A stretch of DNA of 64,000 nucleotides from Capitulum mitella (taxonomy: Eukaryota; Arthropoda; Thecostraca; Pollicipedomorpha; Pollicipedidae), in assembly GCA_030062745.1 (NCBI GenBank), contig CP099846.1, positions 8,801,432 to 8,865,431 on the forward strand, read 5' to 3'. Of this stretch, positions 35,055-46,915 are shown one piece after another; position 1 is the first letter of the stretch; every line of letters begins with the position of its first letter. The notes under the pieces are model-generated. The model ran no database searches and was not told where the DNA came from. It saw nothing but the letters and a program-made list of their open reading frames with translations. Both the position numbers and the translations under genes were made by a program.

Positions 35055-38000
35055 CTGCGACCTGCCGGGATCCGGAAACGGACCGAATCAGCGGCGCCTG
35101 CACGGCAGCCAGCGATCGCAACACAGGCTTCATTCACTGCTGTCGTATAAATACCACTGACCTTGGCAGTCTTTCACTCCCGACGAACGAAAGCAAATAT
35201 TGTAGTGGTCAGCCGTCAGTGAAAGTGACTGACTCAGCAATCGGCTTGAACAACACAGCAGTAAGACAGGTATTCGCTTGAGGTAAGCGTAACGAATCAT
35301 TTCAAAGTTCGGACACTACAGGCTTTAACGTTCCAATCATCCATGCGCAGCATTTGTGCCTACTGAAGCACCACGTGCTGGATCATAATGACGTCACCAG
35401 CTGATTACCTGTCCCTCGCTGACGTCGTGGTCCGGGAGGGGGCTGGTGACGTCACGGTCGGGTCATACCGGGACCGGAAGCTGGAGCCGAACGTCTGGAA
35501 GACAAACAGACCGCGTACGTCAGTTAGCGCAGGACCTGGCGCCGCTCCAGCACAGACGACTGCCACCGATAATCGCCTCTCAAAACACGCTTAACTGGCC
35601 CGGCCCGGATCAGCGAGAGAAATGGTCCACAATTGGTCAAGATGGTTGGAAAGGTAGAGCGACTGCATGAAAGCCACCCAAATTATCAAATGGCACAATA
35701 AAAATGAATGTGGGCCTAAAGAGAACGCATAGATTGGCCCTCTCGCACTTTGGACCGCCTCCTTGGAGTGGTTCCGTGACAGGCGTTGGCTTAAACTGTT
35801 CAGGATCTTGTGGCGTCTCGTCAATTCGGAACAGACCAACAATGGCGTTTACAGCGAGAGGGACCCGGAAACGTCAGAAACAAAGGTCAAAGACGTCAGA
35901 GAGCTGGAAAATTCCCCGTCGCCTCCACGACCCACGTCGTCCTCAAGACATGGACTTGGCGACGACAGAAACCCAGTGGTCAGAGTCCACACAGTCCTCG
36001 ACATGAAGAGAGGCAGCAGAAATCCGATTCCAGGGCTGCCCGGGCCGGAAGTGTCCAGCTCGAGAGAAGCCTCCACAGAGCTCTGCGCGGCGGCGCGCCC
36101 CGACCCGGCCGGCGCCGCGCGGCCGGGCTGGGGACGTGGTCACGACACGGAACACCCCGCGGCCGGCCGCCGCCGACACCGGAGCCGGCGCCGGCCGCCC
36201 GCAAAACCGGGTATTTTCGGCGCGCAGCGTCGCGCCGGTCGCGCCGCCGGCCGCATAGTTGGCACGGCCGCGGCCGGCACGCAGCGGCGGCGACCGCGCG
36301 TGAGGCGCCGCGCCGCGCCGCGCCGCGCCACGCCACGCCGCGCCGCGGCCGCCGCCGCCGGCTCGCGCGCGAGAGAGCCTCCGCCCGAGACCACCCGCAC
36401 TCGTGCGACCCGCGTCACAGACCGGCGCGGAGCCGAGGCGTGCGAACCCCCGGCGCGCCCAGCTCCGGCCCACCACAGCCAGGCACTGTCGGTCAGCCTC
36501 ATGGCATTGCACGTTTGATCAGCGTTGGCTCCTCCGGCCGGCGCAGCCTGCCGCCGCCGCCGCCCCGTTCCGAGAAGGCGTCAGAAGAGTTTCCGGCTGG
36601 CGGCGGGCTGAGCGTTCACGGCCTACATAACCCCGGCGATGGTCGGACGGCCGACCGCGGCGACAGCACGGCTACTGGGCGGCGCCAGGTGAGGAGCGGT
36701 CCGATGCGCCCAGGCGGAGACGGAGCACGACCACCCTCACCAGGGCTGGACAGAGCCGACAGAGCCTCGCGCCGAGCCGAGCAGAGACGAGTGGCAGAGG
36801 TGACGGCTCGCCGGGGAGAGGAGTGGTCCTGTGGCGCAGCGGCAGACCGTCTGATGGTCTGTCTGACGTCTCGTTCAGAACGGGTGCAGAACAGTGGGCC
36901 CACTAGCACTTGAATCTCGATCAGAGCAGTCCAACGAGTGTTGGATAGGCTATTCATCTGCGGCATGGCGCAGTAGCCTGACGGCGTTTGCCAAAGAAAG
37001 ATGAAAAGGTGATGATCGCCTGCCAAGTGGATTAGAAGACGGGCCATGTACAGAAAACGTCACGTGACTCCGCTCCTTGTCCTAATCAATAGCGTAGTCC
37101 GATGCCATGATAACAGTCTGTCCCGCAGGATCTGGTCCGGGGCCCTGATGACAGCCTGTCCACAGGGCGTGGTCCAGTATCCTATTCTGATGACAGCCTG
37201 TCCACAGGGCCTGGTCCAGTATCCTGATGACAGCCTGTCCACAGGGCGTGGTCCACTATCCTGGTGACAGCCTGTCCACAGGGCGTGACCCAGTATCCCG
37301 ATGACAGCCTGTCCGCAGGGCGTGTTCCAGTGTCCTGATGACAATCTGTCTCCAGGGCGTGGCCCAGTGTCCCGATGACAGCTCATCTGAGTGCCGTACA
37401 CTCCGCATCACTGTGGTGTTAACACGTGGGTCGCGGCCGCGTGACCAATCAGCTCTGAATGGCCCCCGTCGTGAGCAGGGGGGGGGGGGGGGAATCTGGT
37501 GGGACTGACGTGTCATCGTTGGCAGCAGAGGGCGGATGTGTGGTGGTTGGCCGTCACGCGCAGGCGCGATCAGTGGCGGAGGCAGGCGGCGGTGGCGCTG
37601 TGGTGACAGACCTCTAGTGAATCAGCACCAAAAGTGTACAGACGACGCGTCAAAGGACGCATCGCAATGACTTGCTGGTGTACCAGGAGCTAAGGTATAA
37701 GTCGCATGTCATGAGCCTCAGAGTCTTAACGTGGTTTGGCAAGCTGCGGTTTACAGTAGGTACACCACGATGGATTAGGCCTAAACAAACAATTCACGTC
37801 CGAACCGTGCAGGTCATGAATCATAATGACTGAAGATCAGGGTGACGCCTTGATGTGTATCCAAACATGCTGCCTCTCGATACTGTAAATATAACGACAA
37901 AACCCCTTATGGAGCTTGCCCATGCACGAATTTCACCATCTGGAAGAAACAGGAAAGAGTGGTGACATCCGAACAGGGGAAGCTGCCCAATTTGCACCAC

Positions 38001-38231
38001 CTTTTCGAAAAAGGGTCGCCGTGACTAAGATGTAGCAGAATTGTCTTACTTCTTTATTATAAATATGCTCTGGTCTTCTGACCACCGGAATATCTGGAGT
38101 TATTTCAGTCCATGCCTACTATTTTTTATTTGATTTCTAGCAAAATGCTGCAAAACGTACAATTAGGGCAGCCGTGTCATATTTGCGCCGTATGATGTAT
38201 CTGATCGCACCACCATACAAATGATACAGAG
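35055..38231 (-). other. Presumed intron, GC patch
   Basis: A TATAAATA word on the plus strand (35146-35153) is isolated and probably chance. A CpG-dense patch spans 36060-36850 and creates long frames on both strands (up to 367 codons) with no conserved motif. The tRNA-box-like words TGGCGCAGCGGCAGACCG (36833-36850) and TGGCGCAGTAGCCTGACGGC (36966-36985) may be SINE debris. The 37-bp minisatellite is listed next; 37640-38230 shows nothing. Confidence 0.45.
37125..37385. repeat. 37-bp minisatellite, ~7 copies
   Basis: Tandem unit built on CTGATGACAGCCTGTCCACA followed by GGGCGTGGTCCAGTATC. Copies differ mostly at CGTGGTCCA versus CCTGGTCCA and by the insertion TATTCTG in one copy. Confidence 0.92.
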
Positions 38232-38655
38232 CAGGGATGTCGATTTGTATTCTTTGGGGGGGGGGGCACTGGCCCACTCAATGTTGATTTGAGCCCCTCC
38301 AATGTTGGTTTGGGCCCTACCAATATTTTCTGCCAGTTTTAAAGGGAATTGGGCAAAAATAGCGAAAGAAACGGCCGCAATAGATAAAAGACAGACAGAA
38401 AGTACTAAACAAGAAAGTAAGAAAGTACAGATAGGTATATATATACACCTATCATGTTATATATACATATATATGTATATGTATATATATGTATATATAT
38501 ATTTATAAATTTTATATATATATATATATACCAAAAATTCCATTGGTCAAAATAAAGTGGGCTAAATCCATTGAGAACCCCACATTACGGGGGAGGTTAG
38601 GTTGTCGGGCCCATGGCTCGGCCCACCCAATCATTTATAAGAACTGACGCCCCTG
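38232..38655 (+). mobile_element. hAT-like MITE, family C, complete copy
   Basis: A 424-bp element starting CAGGGATGTCGATTTGTA and ending (as reverse complement) CAGGGGCGTCAGTTCTTATA, flanked by near-perfect 8-bp duplications ATACAGAG (38224-38231) and ATACGGAG (38656-38663). The 8-bp target duplication and CAGGG termini indicate the hAT superfamily. There is no coding capacity. Internal landmarks shared with the other copies are CGGCCGCAATAGATAAAAG and GTTGTCGGGCCCATGGCTCG. An AT-rich microsatellite occupies the centre. Confidence 0.88.
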
Positions 38656-38740
38656 ATACGGAGTTCCAGGTGCTTCTGCGGCGGCAAAGGGGCAATGAAT
38701 CACTGTCTGGTATATTACGAACAGTCCCACTTACTACTCT

Positions 38741-38743
<3 letters not shown>

Positions 38744-38799
<56 letters not shown>
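38744..38799. repeat. (TA)n microsatellite
   Basis: About 28 uninterrupted TA dinucleotides. It probably lies within another degraded hAT-like element whose right end (GAAGCCAGGATTTTCC as reverse complement) is near 39065-39100. Confidence 0.95.
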
Positions 38800-38800
<1 letters not shown>

Positions 38801-39857
38801 TATACTTCAATACTTCCCAGCAGGAGGGAAGAGATGTTTGAAGCCCAACAGGATGCTGGGCAGACCCCATGGAGGTGGCTCCACAGACGAATCCGATGGG
38901 CTTGGGGTCCATATCTCTCATGTGATGCGAAAATGTTTCACTCTTAAGCCCGAAAACAAAATAGTCCTGCATTTCCTAAACGAAATAAGGTTGCCGAAAT
39001 CATAAGGTTTTTGGGGTTTGAGAATGGTGCACTCCTTCCGCCAGGGTCAGGGAGGAAAGACCAGGGTCCCCAGGAAAATCCTGGCTTCGTGCCTGGCCAG
39101 GGTCTGTTCTAACATGTCAGTTAGGGAGCAGGTCCTGCAGTGGCAGCTATTTCCCCAAAGGGAAATGGCACGGAGAAGTCACCTGGCTCCGAAGGGTACC
39201 GTGCGTGTAGCCAGTGGCGAACCGCCCTCTCTAAATGAATTGACCAAAAACTGAAAAAAAAACTTTCTAAAAAAAATAATAAAAAATTTCTCACAAGATT
39301 GATAGAGGGTCCTCGTCCCAGGGACGTCGTCAAGTTTTCCGGCCTGGGGGTTGCCTACGAGACTTGGGGGGCCGTTGATTACATGATGAATGGGAAAACA
39401 ATTGTGTTTTATTAGTTTCCGCGGCCCGCAAAGTCGGCGGGGAGCTGAACGGACTTCGTGTGGGAAGAGGGCTGAGGACTGCAGCCCTCCCAAGGATCTG
39501 GCAACGCTTCCGCCTCACTCCTAAGGTGCCCCTCTCCAGTTGAAACACACAGCCCCCCCCCCCATAATTCTCTCTTTAAATGAGTCTCGGACACATTCGG
39601 AACACTGGAACAACCATCAGCACAATTACTTAGTTATTTAGTTACTTAGTCCTGTTCCGACTGTGCTACTAGCACAATAAGGCCCCGCGAATGGTGGCGC
39701 AAAAAGGACAATGTCTCCAGCATAACAAAACCAGCCGCGAGTAAACAAATAAATAAATAAATAAACGCGCGCGCATATCAAGCCTGTTTTGGCTAAATAG
39801 GAAGCGTAATTCCACAACGGAGGCAAGGATAAGGTCGATCTTGCTTCATGGCATTGA

Positions 39858-42080
39858 CAGGGGCAGATCGAGAATTTTGCCAAACGGGGCCGAATGGTCA
39901 GCGAGGGGCCCCCTCCTGCCCTTCCCCCCTCCCCGCAGTTTTTGTTCTTCAGACATGAAAAACGTTTATTTGCTCGGGTTCAGAGGAAATATTTGATGTC
40001 ATTTTGCGGGACTTTCAACGCAGAGTTACGGAAAAAAATTCAAGCGCGTCAGCTTATTTAAAAAAAAATGCGTTTCTTCCCCTACAAGGTGGTCGAAATA
40101 TGGCAATCACGGTGGGATCTTAGGCGGCTTTGTCCCTCCCTCTACTTGAAATGTGGTGTGTGCATCTGTTCCAGGAGCTCCCAGCTCCCTTGTAGTTTCT
40201 GGAGACATTTTTGCTATGGTAGCTTAGGTTAGGTTCCCTCTTGCACTTAGAGGGCACTTTTGGTGGTCTCGGGCCGTCTGCCATGTCAGGGCCCTGTAGT
40301 GGTCTCAGGCTCCTTTACAGTTTCATACGTCCTTCAAGACATTTCAGGCGCTCCTTGGGCGGTTTCAGAGGCGTCTCGAGCAGTTTCATGGACCCATCTG
40401 GCAGTTTCAGGGACACTGAAACCATCATGGGTTCCCTACTGTCATATCTGGGGAATTCTTGTCATCTAAGGACTCTCTCGGGCAGTAACAAGAGCCGCTC
40501 GATAAGTCTCTCTGCCGTGACAGAGACGCCTCTGGCAATGCTCTGGGTCCTTTGGCCGTTTCAGGAGCTGTATGGACGTCTCAAGGTTTAATAGTTTCAG
40601 GGCCCCTCTGGTCGTCTCAGGGGCCCCTACTGCTAGAGACTTTTAGTTAGCAATCTCAAATGGCAAGTCTTATATGGCAAGGCCCCTCCCTAGCAGTCTC
40701 AGTGGAGCCCCTGTGCCCCTAGGTACGCGTCTTATCGTCTCTGCGGAGCATTTTTGCTGTCTCAGGGGCCCTCTGGCAGTTACAAAAGACCTTTCGTTTG
40801 GCGATGTCAGGGCCCCTGTGCAGTGTCATGGGCCCTCTGATCGTCTCCGGCGGTCTCCATGACTGTATCAAGGGTCTTCCTCTATTACATGGGGTATGCC
40901 TGGCAGCCTTAAGGCCCGTCTAGCCGTATCAGGGACCTTTGCTGGAGCTTCAGGGACCTCATTGGCAGCATCAGGGGACCTTTTCCGTTCCAGGAACGCC
41001 TAACACACTCGGCGGCCCTCTGGCCGTCCAGCCATCCAGGACCCGCATACCGCCTCTTATCATCTTTTTGTCGCGGGGACTCACCGACCTTTTAGGCGGT
41101 CTCAGGGCCTATCTGCCGTGAAGAGGCCCATTTTGCCGTCTCAAGATCCACCTGACCTTCCCCAAGTCCCATCACCATAGGCGCGGGAGCCATGGGGCCA
41201 AGGGGGCTTCAGCCCCGTAGCTTTTTGGAATTTAACATTGATCCTGCAGGCGTTGACTGGAAAGAATTGAGCCAAAATGCTTCCCCCGCCTCCCAAATGA
41301 AGAGGAGTTCCCGTGCCCCGGCCCATGACTGCATCAAGAACCTCTCAGGTTTTCAAAAGGCCAATGTAGCCAATTTAGGGCCCCTCTCGAAGCTGAGGTC
41401 ACTGATGAATCCCTGTTCAGGGGGCACCTCTGGCTGGTCAGGGTCTCCTTATGCCGTGCTAGCCACCTTCGTAAGCTTTTGCCGTCTCGGGGGCCTCTGC
41501 CCTGGAGACGGCAAGAACTTTTAACGGTCTCATGCCGTTTTGGGGCCCTTCTTGCGGTTCCAAGGACCTTTGGAGAGTTTCATGGGCTCTTTTATTCATA
41601 TCAGGGGCCATTTTGCCATCTTAGGGTCTCATCAAGCCCCCCCCCCGGCTCTATGACTACATCAGGAACCTTCAGCTTTCCACGCAGGTACGTGAAGCTA
41701 ATTCGGGGCTCCCATGGTATTCCAAGGGCCTCCATGCCGTCCTACGGACTCAGTCCTCATCTTGGTCGTCTCAGGGACACTGTGACCCTTCTGGTGGCCT
41801 CAGTGGTAATCTGCCGTGTTGAAGCTCTGTTGTGGTTTCAGGAGCCTTTTAGGGGCTTCGGGGCCCTTCTGTGCGTCTGGGGGGTCATCTAGCCCTCTCT
41901 GAGGCCCCTGACTGCAACAACCCGTCACGTTCCCACCAGAAACCTCGTGAAACTCATACGGAGCCTCTTTGGGCCCATTTTGAGTCTGAGAAAGACTCCT
42001 TCATGGCACCTCTCATGAATCCCCTTCTCAGGCCTCGGGGCCATTGCCCTCATCGCCCCCATCCCCTGGATCCGTTCTTG
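39858..42080 (+). mobile_element. hAT-like non-autonomous element with internal 21-bp repeats
   Basis: A 2,223-bp element flanked by perfect 8-bp target duplications GGCATTGA (39850-39857 and 42081-42088). The left end is CAGGGGCAGATCGAGAATTT; the right end as reverse complement is CAAGAACGGATCCAGGGGAT, sharing the CGGATCCAGG core of hAT ends. After a ~300-bp unique head, nearly the whole interior is a degenerate tandem array of roughly 21-bp phrases of the type TTTCAGGGACCCATCTGGCAG. No transposase frame is present; the open frames are products of the repeat. A second copy lies at 58021-59915. Confidence 0.85.
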
Positions 42081-42089
42081 GGCATTGAT

Positions 42090-42916
42090 GGCATAGTTAT
42101 GCATGGGTAACATAAGCTATAAAACTATTTGAAACTTGCACTGCAACTTCACGGGCCCACCATACGTCTGTATCGCTGCCAGAAAGCAAGAGGAAAGGAT
42201 CAAATCTGCAACCATGTCGTCTCTGTCAGAAAATATCCTTTATTTAGCAACCAGTTGTCTCAGTTGGAAGACAATGGGGGGTGGTGCAGTTAAGCAGGGT
42301 GTCACTCATTGCGTAGTTCCCCCTACTAGCTCGATTTCTATTTGAAAACCAGATAAGCATGACAGCTGGTTTACGGCAGCCATGTCTTAATTATACAGAT
42401 CACGTTTCGGCTTCTGTCGTGTGGCACCCTTGATGCCCCGTGGGACATTGTCTTTCCACCAGGGCGTTTGGGTTTATTTCCGGACCCGTGGAGCTGCAGA
42501 AAGTCGTTCCTTCTGCGTTGCGGTGGCCAGTTAGGTTCATTAGTTCAAGAACTATCGTTTATTAAGGGTTGTCCTGCATGTTCCGGGTCCTAACATTTAA
42601 TAGTGGGAACGAGCTGCATTCGTGTATTATTGAGTTGCGGGTGTGTGTAACTGTGTGTTCCGTGTAATATGCATACAATGACAGTCAGACATTGAGACAA
42701 ATGTCGGTGAGTCGTACCGCGATGCAGATACCGAAGGCGACCCGAGATGACCGAAAAAACCTTTCTTATGACGTTGTACTTTACTTCATCAAGTCTTATA
42801 TACAAAACTTCTCTTGCATAAAAACGATTGCTCAGTTTTCCAATAATGCAACAGAGCTGTTCGGGACATGTTGGAGGCACGCCGTCTGAGTGGGTGCTCA
42901 TGTTCTGCTCATGTTC

Positions 42917-42959
<43 letters not shown>

Positions 42960-43138
42960 AAAAATATCTCAGAGGCGTTTCAGACAGGGTAAGTGGGACG
43001 CCTGTGTGGAGGGATTACGTTAACATCAAACAAACGGCGGCGAGCCTCAGTCAGCTGGCGTCTGCCTGCGATACACACGGTCGGGCCGGCGGCCGCTGCA
43101 GGTGCGGGCGGCGGGCAGGGGGCCCGGCGGGGACGTAC
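42090..43138 (-). other. Presumed intron with (CT)n
   Basis: No gene recognised. Perfect (CT)n at 42920-42958. A CpG-rich patch begins near 43040 and leads into the exon at 43139. Confidence 0.5.
42920..42958. repeat. (CT)n microsatellite
   Basis: About 19 perfect CT units. Confidence 0.97.
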
Positions 43139-43225
43139 CGATCCCAGAGCGGAGCGGCCGCCGCCAGCCGAGCCGCCGTAGCTGCGGGACGACGACGGCG
43201 TGTACGTCGACGGAGAGGACGTCGC
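43139..43225 (-). CDS. Probable exon 2 of long Fhod transcript
   Basis: An 87-bp exon, 29 codons, phase 0 at both ends: ATSSPSTYTPSSSRSYGG through GRSALGS. The acceptor is preceded by TCTCGGTTGCAG (ending 43226) and the donor is TCG/GTACGT at 43138. The Ser/Tyr/Gly-rich peptide closely resembles the start of the next exon in composition (SYGGSA here, RYGGSSS there), and the phase-0 ends fit both the ATG exon at 55071 and the phase-0 acceptor at 35055. No domain; likely a disordered head region. The other two frames are also open over so short a span, so the support is splice sites, phase and composition. Confidence 0.65.
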
Positions 43226-44454
43226 CTGCAACCGAGACCGGGTCAGACTCCGTGACAAACACAGCACCGATTCCCGGCACGGCACAAACGAGCGAGTCGA
43301 CAACTTCGGACGGACAAAGGGGTCGCAATTTGCGGAGGTCGGTTTCCATTAAGTTGTTAACTGGTCAACGTACTGCCTTTTCAGATGCAGCGTTCAGTTA
43401 AGTCCATCAGATGTGTTCGTGCCAAGGATCACTCGTGCTTTGTCTACATCGATGATACTGTATACTGTGTGATGATACCGATACTGTAATATGTCACAAA
43501 TTTACTGGGTACTTGATAAACGGTATTATTTCACCAATGCTTGCATAGTAATACGCACCACTGATACAGCAAGCTAGACCGGTAGTGATTACAAGATATA
43601 TTATCACCTTTTCAGGGCACGCAATCCTTTCGGAATCATCAGTTGATCACTTTATAAAATTTCTCCAAAAACAGACATGCTTCCGATTTTCGTTGTCACA
43701 ATTAACTTCATTCAAATGACCTGGCTGTAACAGGTATGCCTCGTCGTGTACGCGACGAATCCTGACATTCACTGACACTACGTCATCTGAAAATCAGCGG
43801 CTTCTTCCTCTGGTAACTTAGCGGAGGAAGAAACCGTTGCATTGAGATCCAATTGAATGTCAAGTTACAGAGCTTGAAACTTTCCCCTTTTCACCTGTGC
43901 TTCACGTGTCGCTAAGTACTGGTTCCACGTGAAAATGTGCAAAACAGCTTTCTGAAAGGACTTCGGAATGAAAACAAAATTCCACTTAACCGGAGATGAA
44001 GCAAAAAAAGTGTTCACGAACGGGATCTCCTAACAAAACAAATCGTTGCTGAATGTTTTGATGAGACAGAAAGAGACGTGAGAGCGTATCGGACACTTTG
44101 CTGGTTATCACACTACGCGAGTTGAACAGAGCGCGCACATGCTTCAGATCGCTGAAAATGGCGTGTCAGTCCCTTCCGTGCTTACATCCCCTGTTGTTCT
44201 GGCGAGATGCTCCCTGGCAGGTTCGACACAGTGCCGTCGTCTGGCCGGAGCTGATCCGGTGCCAGCGGCCGGCCGGAGCTGTCCGCTGACGTCACCGGGC
44301 CCGCACGGACCCCGCGGTACGGGCACGGACATTTGTCAGAGGCGGCCACCCTTCTGTCCAAAAATATCCGGCCCGTCAGCCGGCCGGCCGGCGGCGGCGG
44401 CGGCCGCGGCGGAGCTGACCCGGTCCGTCCGCGGCGCCATTCGACCACCAGCTG

Positions 44455-44905
44455 CAGCATCCTAACACTGCCACTCCGACCGCCAGCTGCGGCCTCCTAA
44501 CATCACCACTCCGAACGCCAGCTGCAGCCTCCTAACACTGCCACTCGACCGCCAGCTGCAGCCTCCTAACACTGCCACTCCGACCGCCAGTTGCGGCCTC
44601 CTAACACTGCCACTCCGACCGCCAGCTGCGGCCTCCTAACACTGCCACTCCGACCGCCAGCTGCGGCCTCCCAACATCACCACTCCGACCGCCAGCTGCG
44701 GCCTCCCGTCGCCACTCCGACCACCAGCTGCGGCCTCCTAACACTGCCACTCCGACCGCCAGCTGCGGCCTCCTAACACTACCACTCCGACCGCCAGCTG
44801 CAGCCTCCTAACACTGCCACTCCGACAGCCAGCTGCAGCCTCCTAATACTGTCACTCCAACCGCAAGCTGCGGCCTTCCAACATTACCACTCCGACCGCC
44901 AGCCA
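44455..44905. repeat. 35-bp minisatellite, ~13 copies
   Basis: Unit CTCCTAACACTGCCACTCCG followed by ACCGCCAGCTGCGGC. Since 35 is not a multiple of three, one frame cycles through three different peptides. Each unit carries CAGCTG, an E-box-type palindrome. Confidence 0.93.
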
Positions 44906-45010
44906 GCCTCCAGCATCAAACACGCTACGTCCAGGTTCTGACGCGTGCAGGCATCGAGACAGAGGGCGTTCCTGTCCTCTGCGCAGACGTCCTACATGAA
45001 TGACTCGGAA

Positions 45011-45761
45011 CAATGGCATAGCCAGGATTCGGCTTAGGGTAGAGCCCAAATTTAGGGTCCCCAACCAAACACAAATTACGAAAATTCTGCAATTTTCCCA
45101 TTTTATTTCCAGGGGCCCATTGAACAAAAAATTAGACTCCAATCTTACCCCAACCCGTCAAAAAATTGTTTAAAGCAATTTAATTTGTATAATATGCTCC
45201 CCCCGGATCCGCCAGTCGCAATGCATTATATCTTTATCTTACTAGCATAATTGCATTACGTTATACTGCCATCTCAGGACCCATGACTTTCTCAGGTCCT
45301 CAGGGCTTCTGATCATTGCAGAGTCCATGGACGTCTCAGGGTCCCGATTGTTTCAGAACTTCTGTGACCCTGACTGCTCTATGCTCACGACAGTCCCAGG
45401 GCCCCTGGCCGCCCCAGAACCTTTAATCTTCCCAGGGCCCTTGAAAATCACAGAATCCTTAATGAGTCCGGGGCCATTGATCATATTACCGTCCCTGCAG
45501 ACTTTCAGGACCTCTGACCATCCCGGGGACCCTGACCGTCGCAGGATCCCTGACCCCTCATGACAGTCACAGGGCCTTTGACCATTCCAGGATGCATGAA
45601 GGTCCCGGGTCCCTACTTCCCAGGGCCCTTGACCGTCTCATGGTTCCTAACCTTCCCATCGTCCTTGACTCTCCCATATTCGTCCTGGCGCCCCTGGTGA
45701 ACCTCTGGGGGGGGGGGTCGCCTCGTCCTCCCAATCCTTGCCCTTTGGCTCCGCCAGTCTG
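45011..45761 (+). mobile_element. hAT-like element with internal tandem phrases
   Basis: The left end CAATGGCATAGCCAGGATTC and the right end, as reverse complement, CAGACTGGCGGAGCC share the TGGCRKAGCC core. About 250 bp of unique head is followed by degenerate TCAGGGTCCCTGACC-type phrases (45270-45700), the same architecture as the 39.9-kb element. Flanking octamers agree at only 5 of 8 positions, so the boundaries are approximate. No coding capacity. Confidence 0.55.
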
Positions 45762-46013
45762 GCTCTGACCTTGTTTGAGGTCTGCTACCACGTTTCAAGA
45801 TTTGACAAACGTCTTTCAGCTTAATCGGGAGGCTACAGCGTCGGACTCAGCCCGTCTTGCTCCGCAGGGCTGGCCGTTCTGATGGGATGAGCCGGGCTTA
45901 CATTGGCTGGGTCCGCACTTACCTCACAATGATCTATTTCGATCGGCCTGGGTGAGTGACTGAATACCAAAGTGTTCCGTTTGATTCAGACAGAACATCA
46001 AACGGCCGGGCAT

Positions 46014-46234
46014 CAGGGACGTAGCCAAGGGGGACAATGGGGACCATCGCTCCCTCTCAGCCGAGCTGTCTACTCTTGGTGTATAGCGATGTCGCACGAA
46101 TACGGAATGGTATTTATATATACGTTGCAAATGCAAATATTTTATGTATTCCTGTGGGTTAAATATGAGGTCAGTTACATAAAATTGCTGCTTGTTCCTA
46201 TAAATCTCGCCATATGCCAGTGTCATATGACGTA

Positions 46235-46284
<50 letters not shown>

Positions 46285-46355
46285 TATATAGCATGTCATA
46301 TGACAAAATTTGGCCTTTGCCCCGCCCCCGGAGCAAAATCCTGACTGCGTGCCTG
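46014..46355 (+). mobile_element. Short hAT-like MITE with (TA)n centre
   Basis: A 342-bp element with left end CAGGGACGTAGCCAAGGGGG and right end, as reverse complement, CAGGCACGCAGTCAGGATTT. The flanking octamers CCGGGCAT and GCGGGCAC agree at six of eight bases. A pure (TA)n tract at 46237-46282 sits inside. Confidence 0.6.
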
Positions 46356-46574
46356 GCGGGCACTGTCAATGGCTACATTTGTTTCGGGCATGGAGCAAGA
46401 GTTCTGTTCTGCAAGAGCTGAGATGGGAGAACTTTCCGCAGAAATAAAAAGGTGTGTCAATGTGCGTGCATCTCTGTCCTTCGGTCAGGTATGTTCAAAA
46501 GTGCAAAATAAAGAAATCCACTGTCAGACCACATGTCGAACAAACCAACCCATTAGATGATAAAATACCAAAAG

Positions 46575-46915
46575 ACCAACCTACCAGCTGTCCAGAACAC
46601 CAGCAGATCTGTACGTCAGTTCACCAGTGACCAACTCACTGGTGGACAAGCCCAATAGTGGATAAGGTCACCACTAGACCAGCCAACTACCTGACCAGCT
46701 CAACAATGGATCAGCCTACCAGTGGACCGCATTACCACTAGCCCACCAGCTCACCAGTTCAACAGCTGCTGAGCTTACAGTTAAACCGGCCGACCAGCTC
46801 GCCAGTTGACCGGGTCACCAGCTCACTGATGGAACACCTGATCAGCTGACCAGAGGGTCAGCTGTCCAGATCACCAGCAGACCAGCTCTTCAGCTGACCA
46901 GAGGGCCAACCCACC
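46575..46915. repeat. Degenerate ~12-bp CCAGCTSACCAG repeat
   Basis: Short phrases such as CCAGCTCACCAG, CCAGCTGACCAG and CCACTAGACCAGCC recur without strict register, an old simple tandem array. Confidence 0.75.

Noticed and set aside
33887..35137. 416-codon minus frame overlapping the start of the big exon
   Set aside because: Arg/Pro-rich off-frame reading; the adjacent frame from SRDRYGG has acidic/Ser tracts, a good acceptor and continues for 1,000 codons.
35146..35153. TATAAATA promoter on the plus strand
   Set aside because: Isolated word within a minus-strand intron with no plus-strand gene following.
35810..36913. 367-codon plus frame in a CpG patch
   Set aside because: Overlapping long frames on both strands, no motif, no splice pattern.
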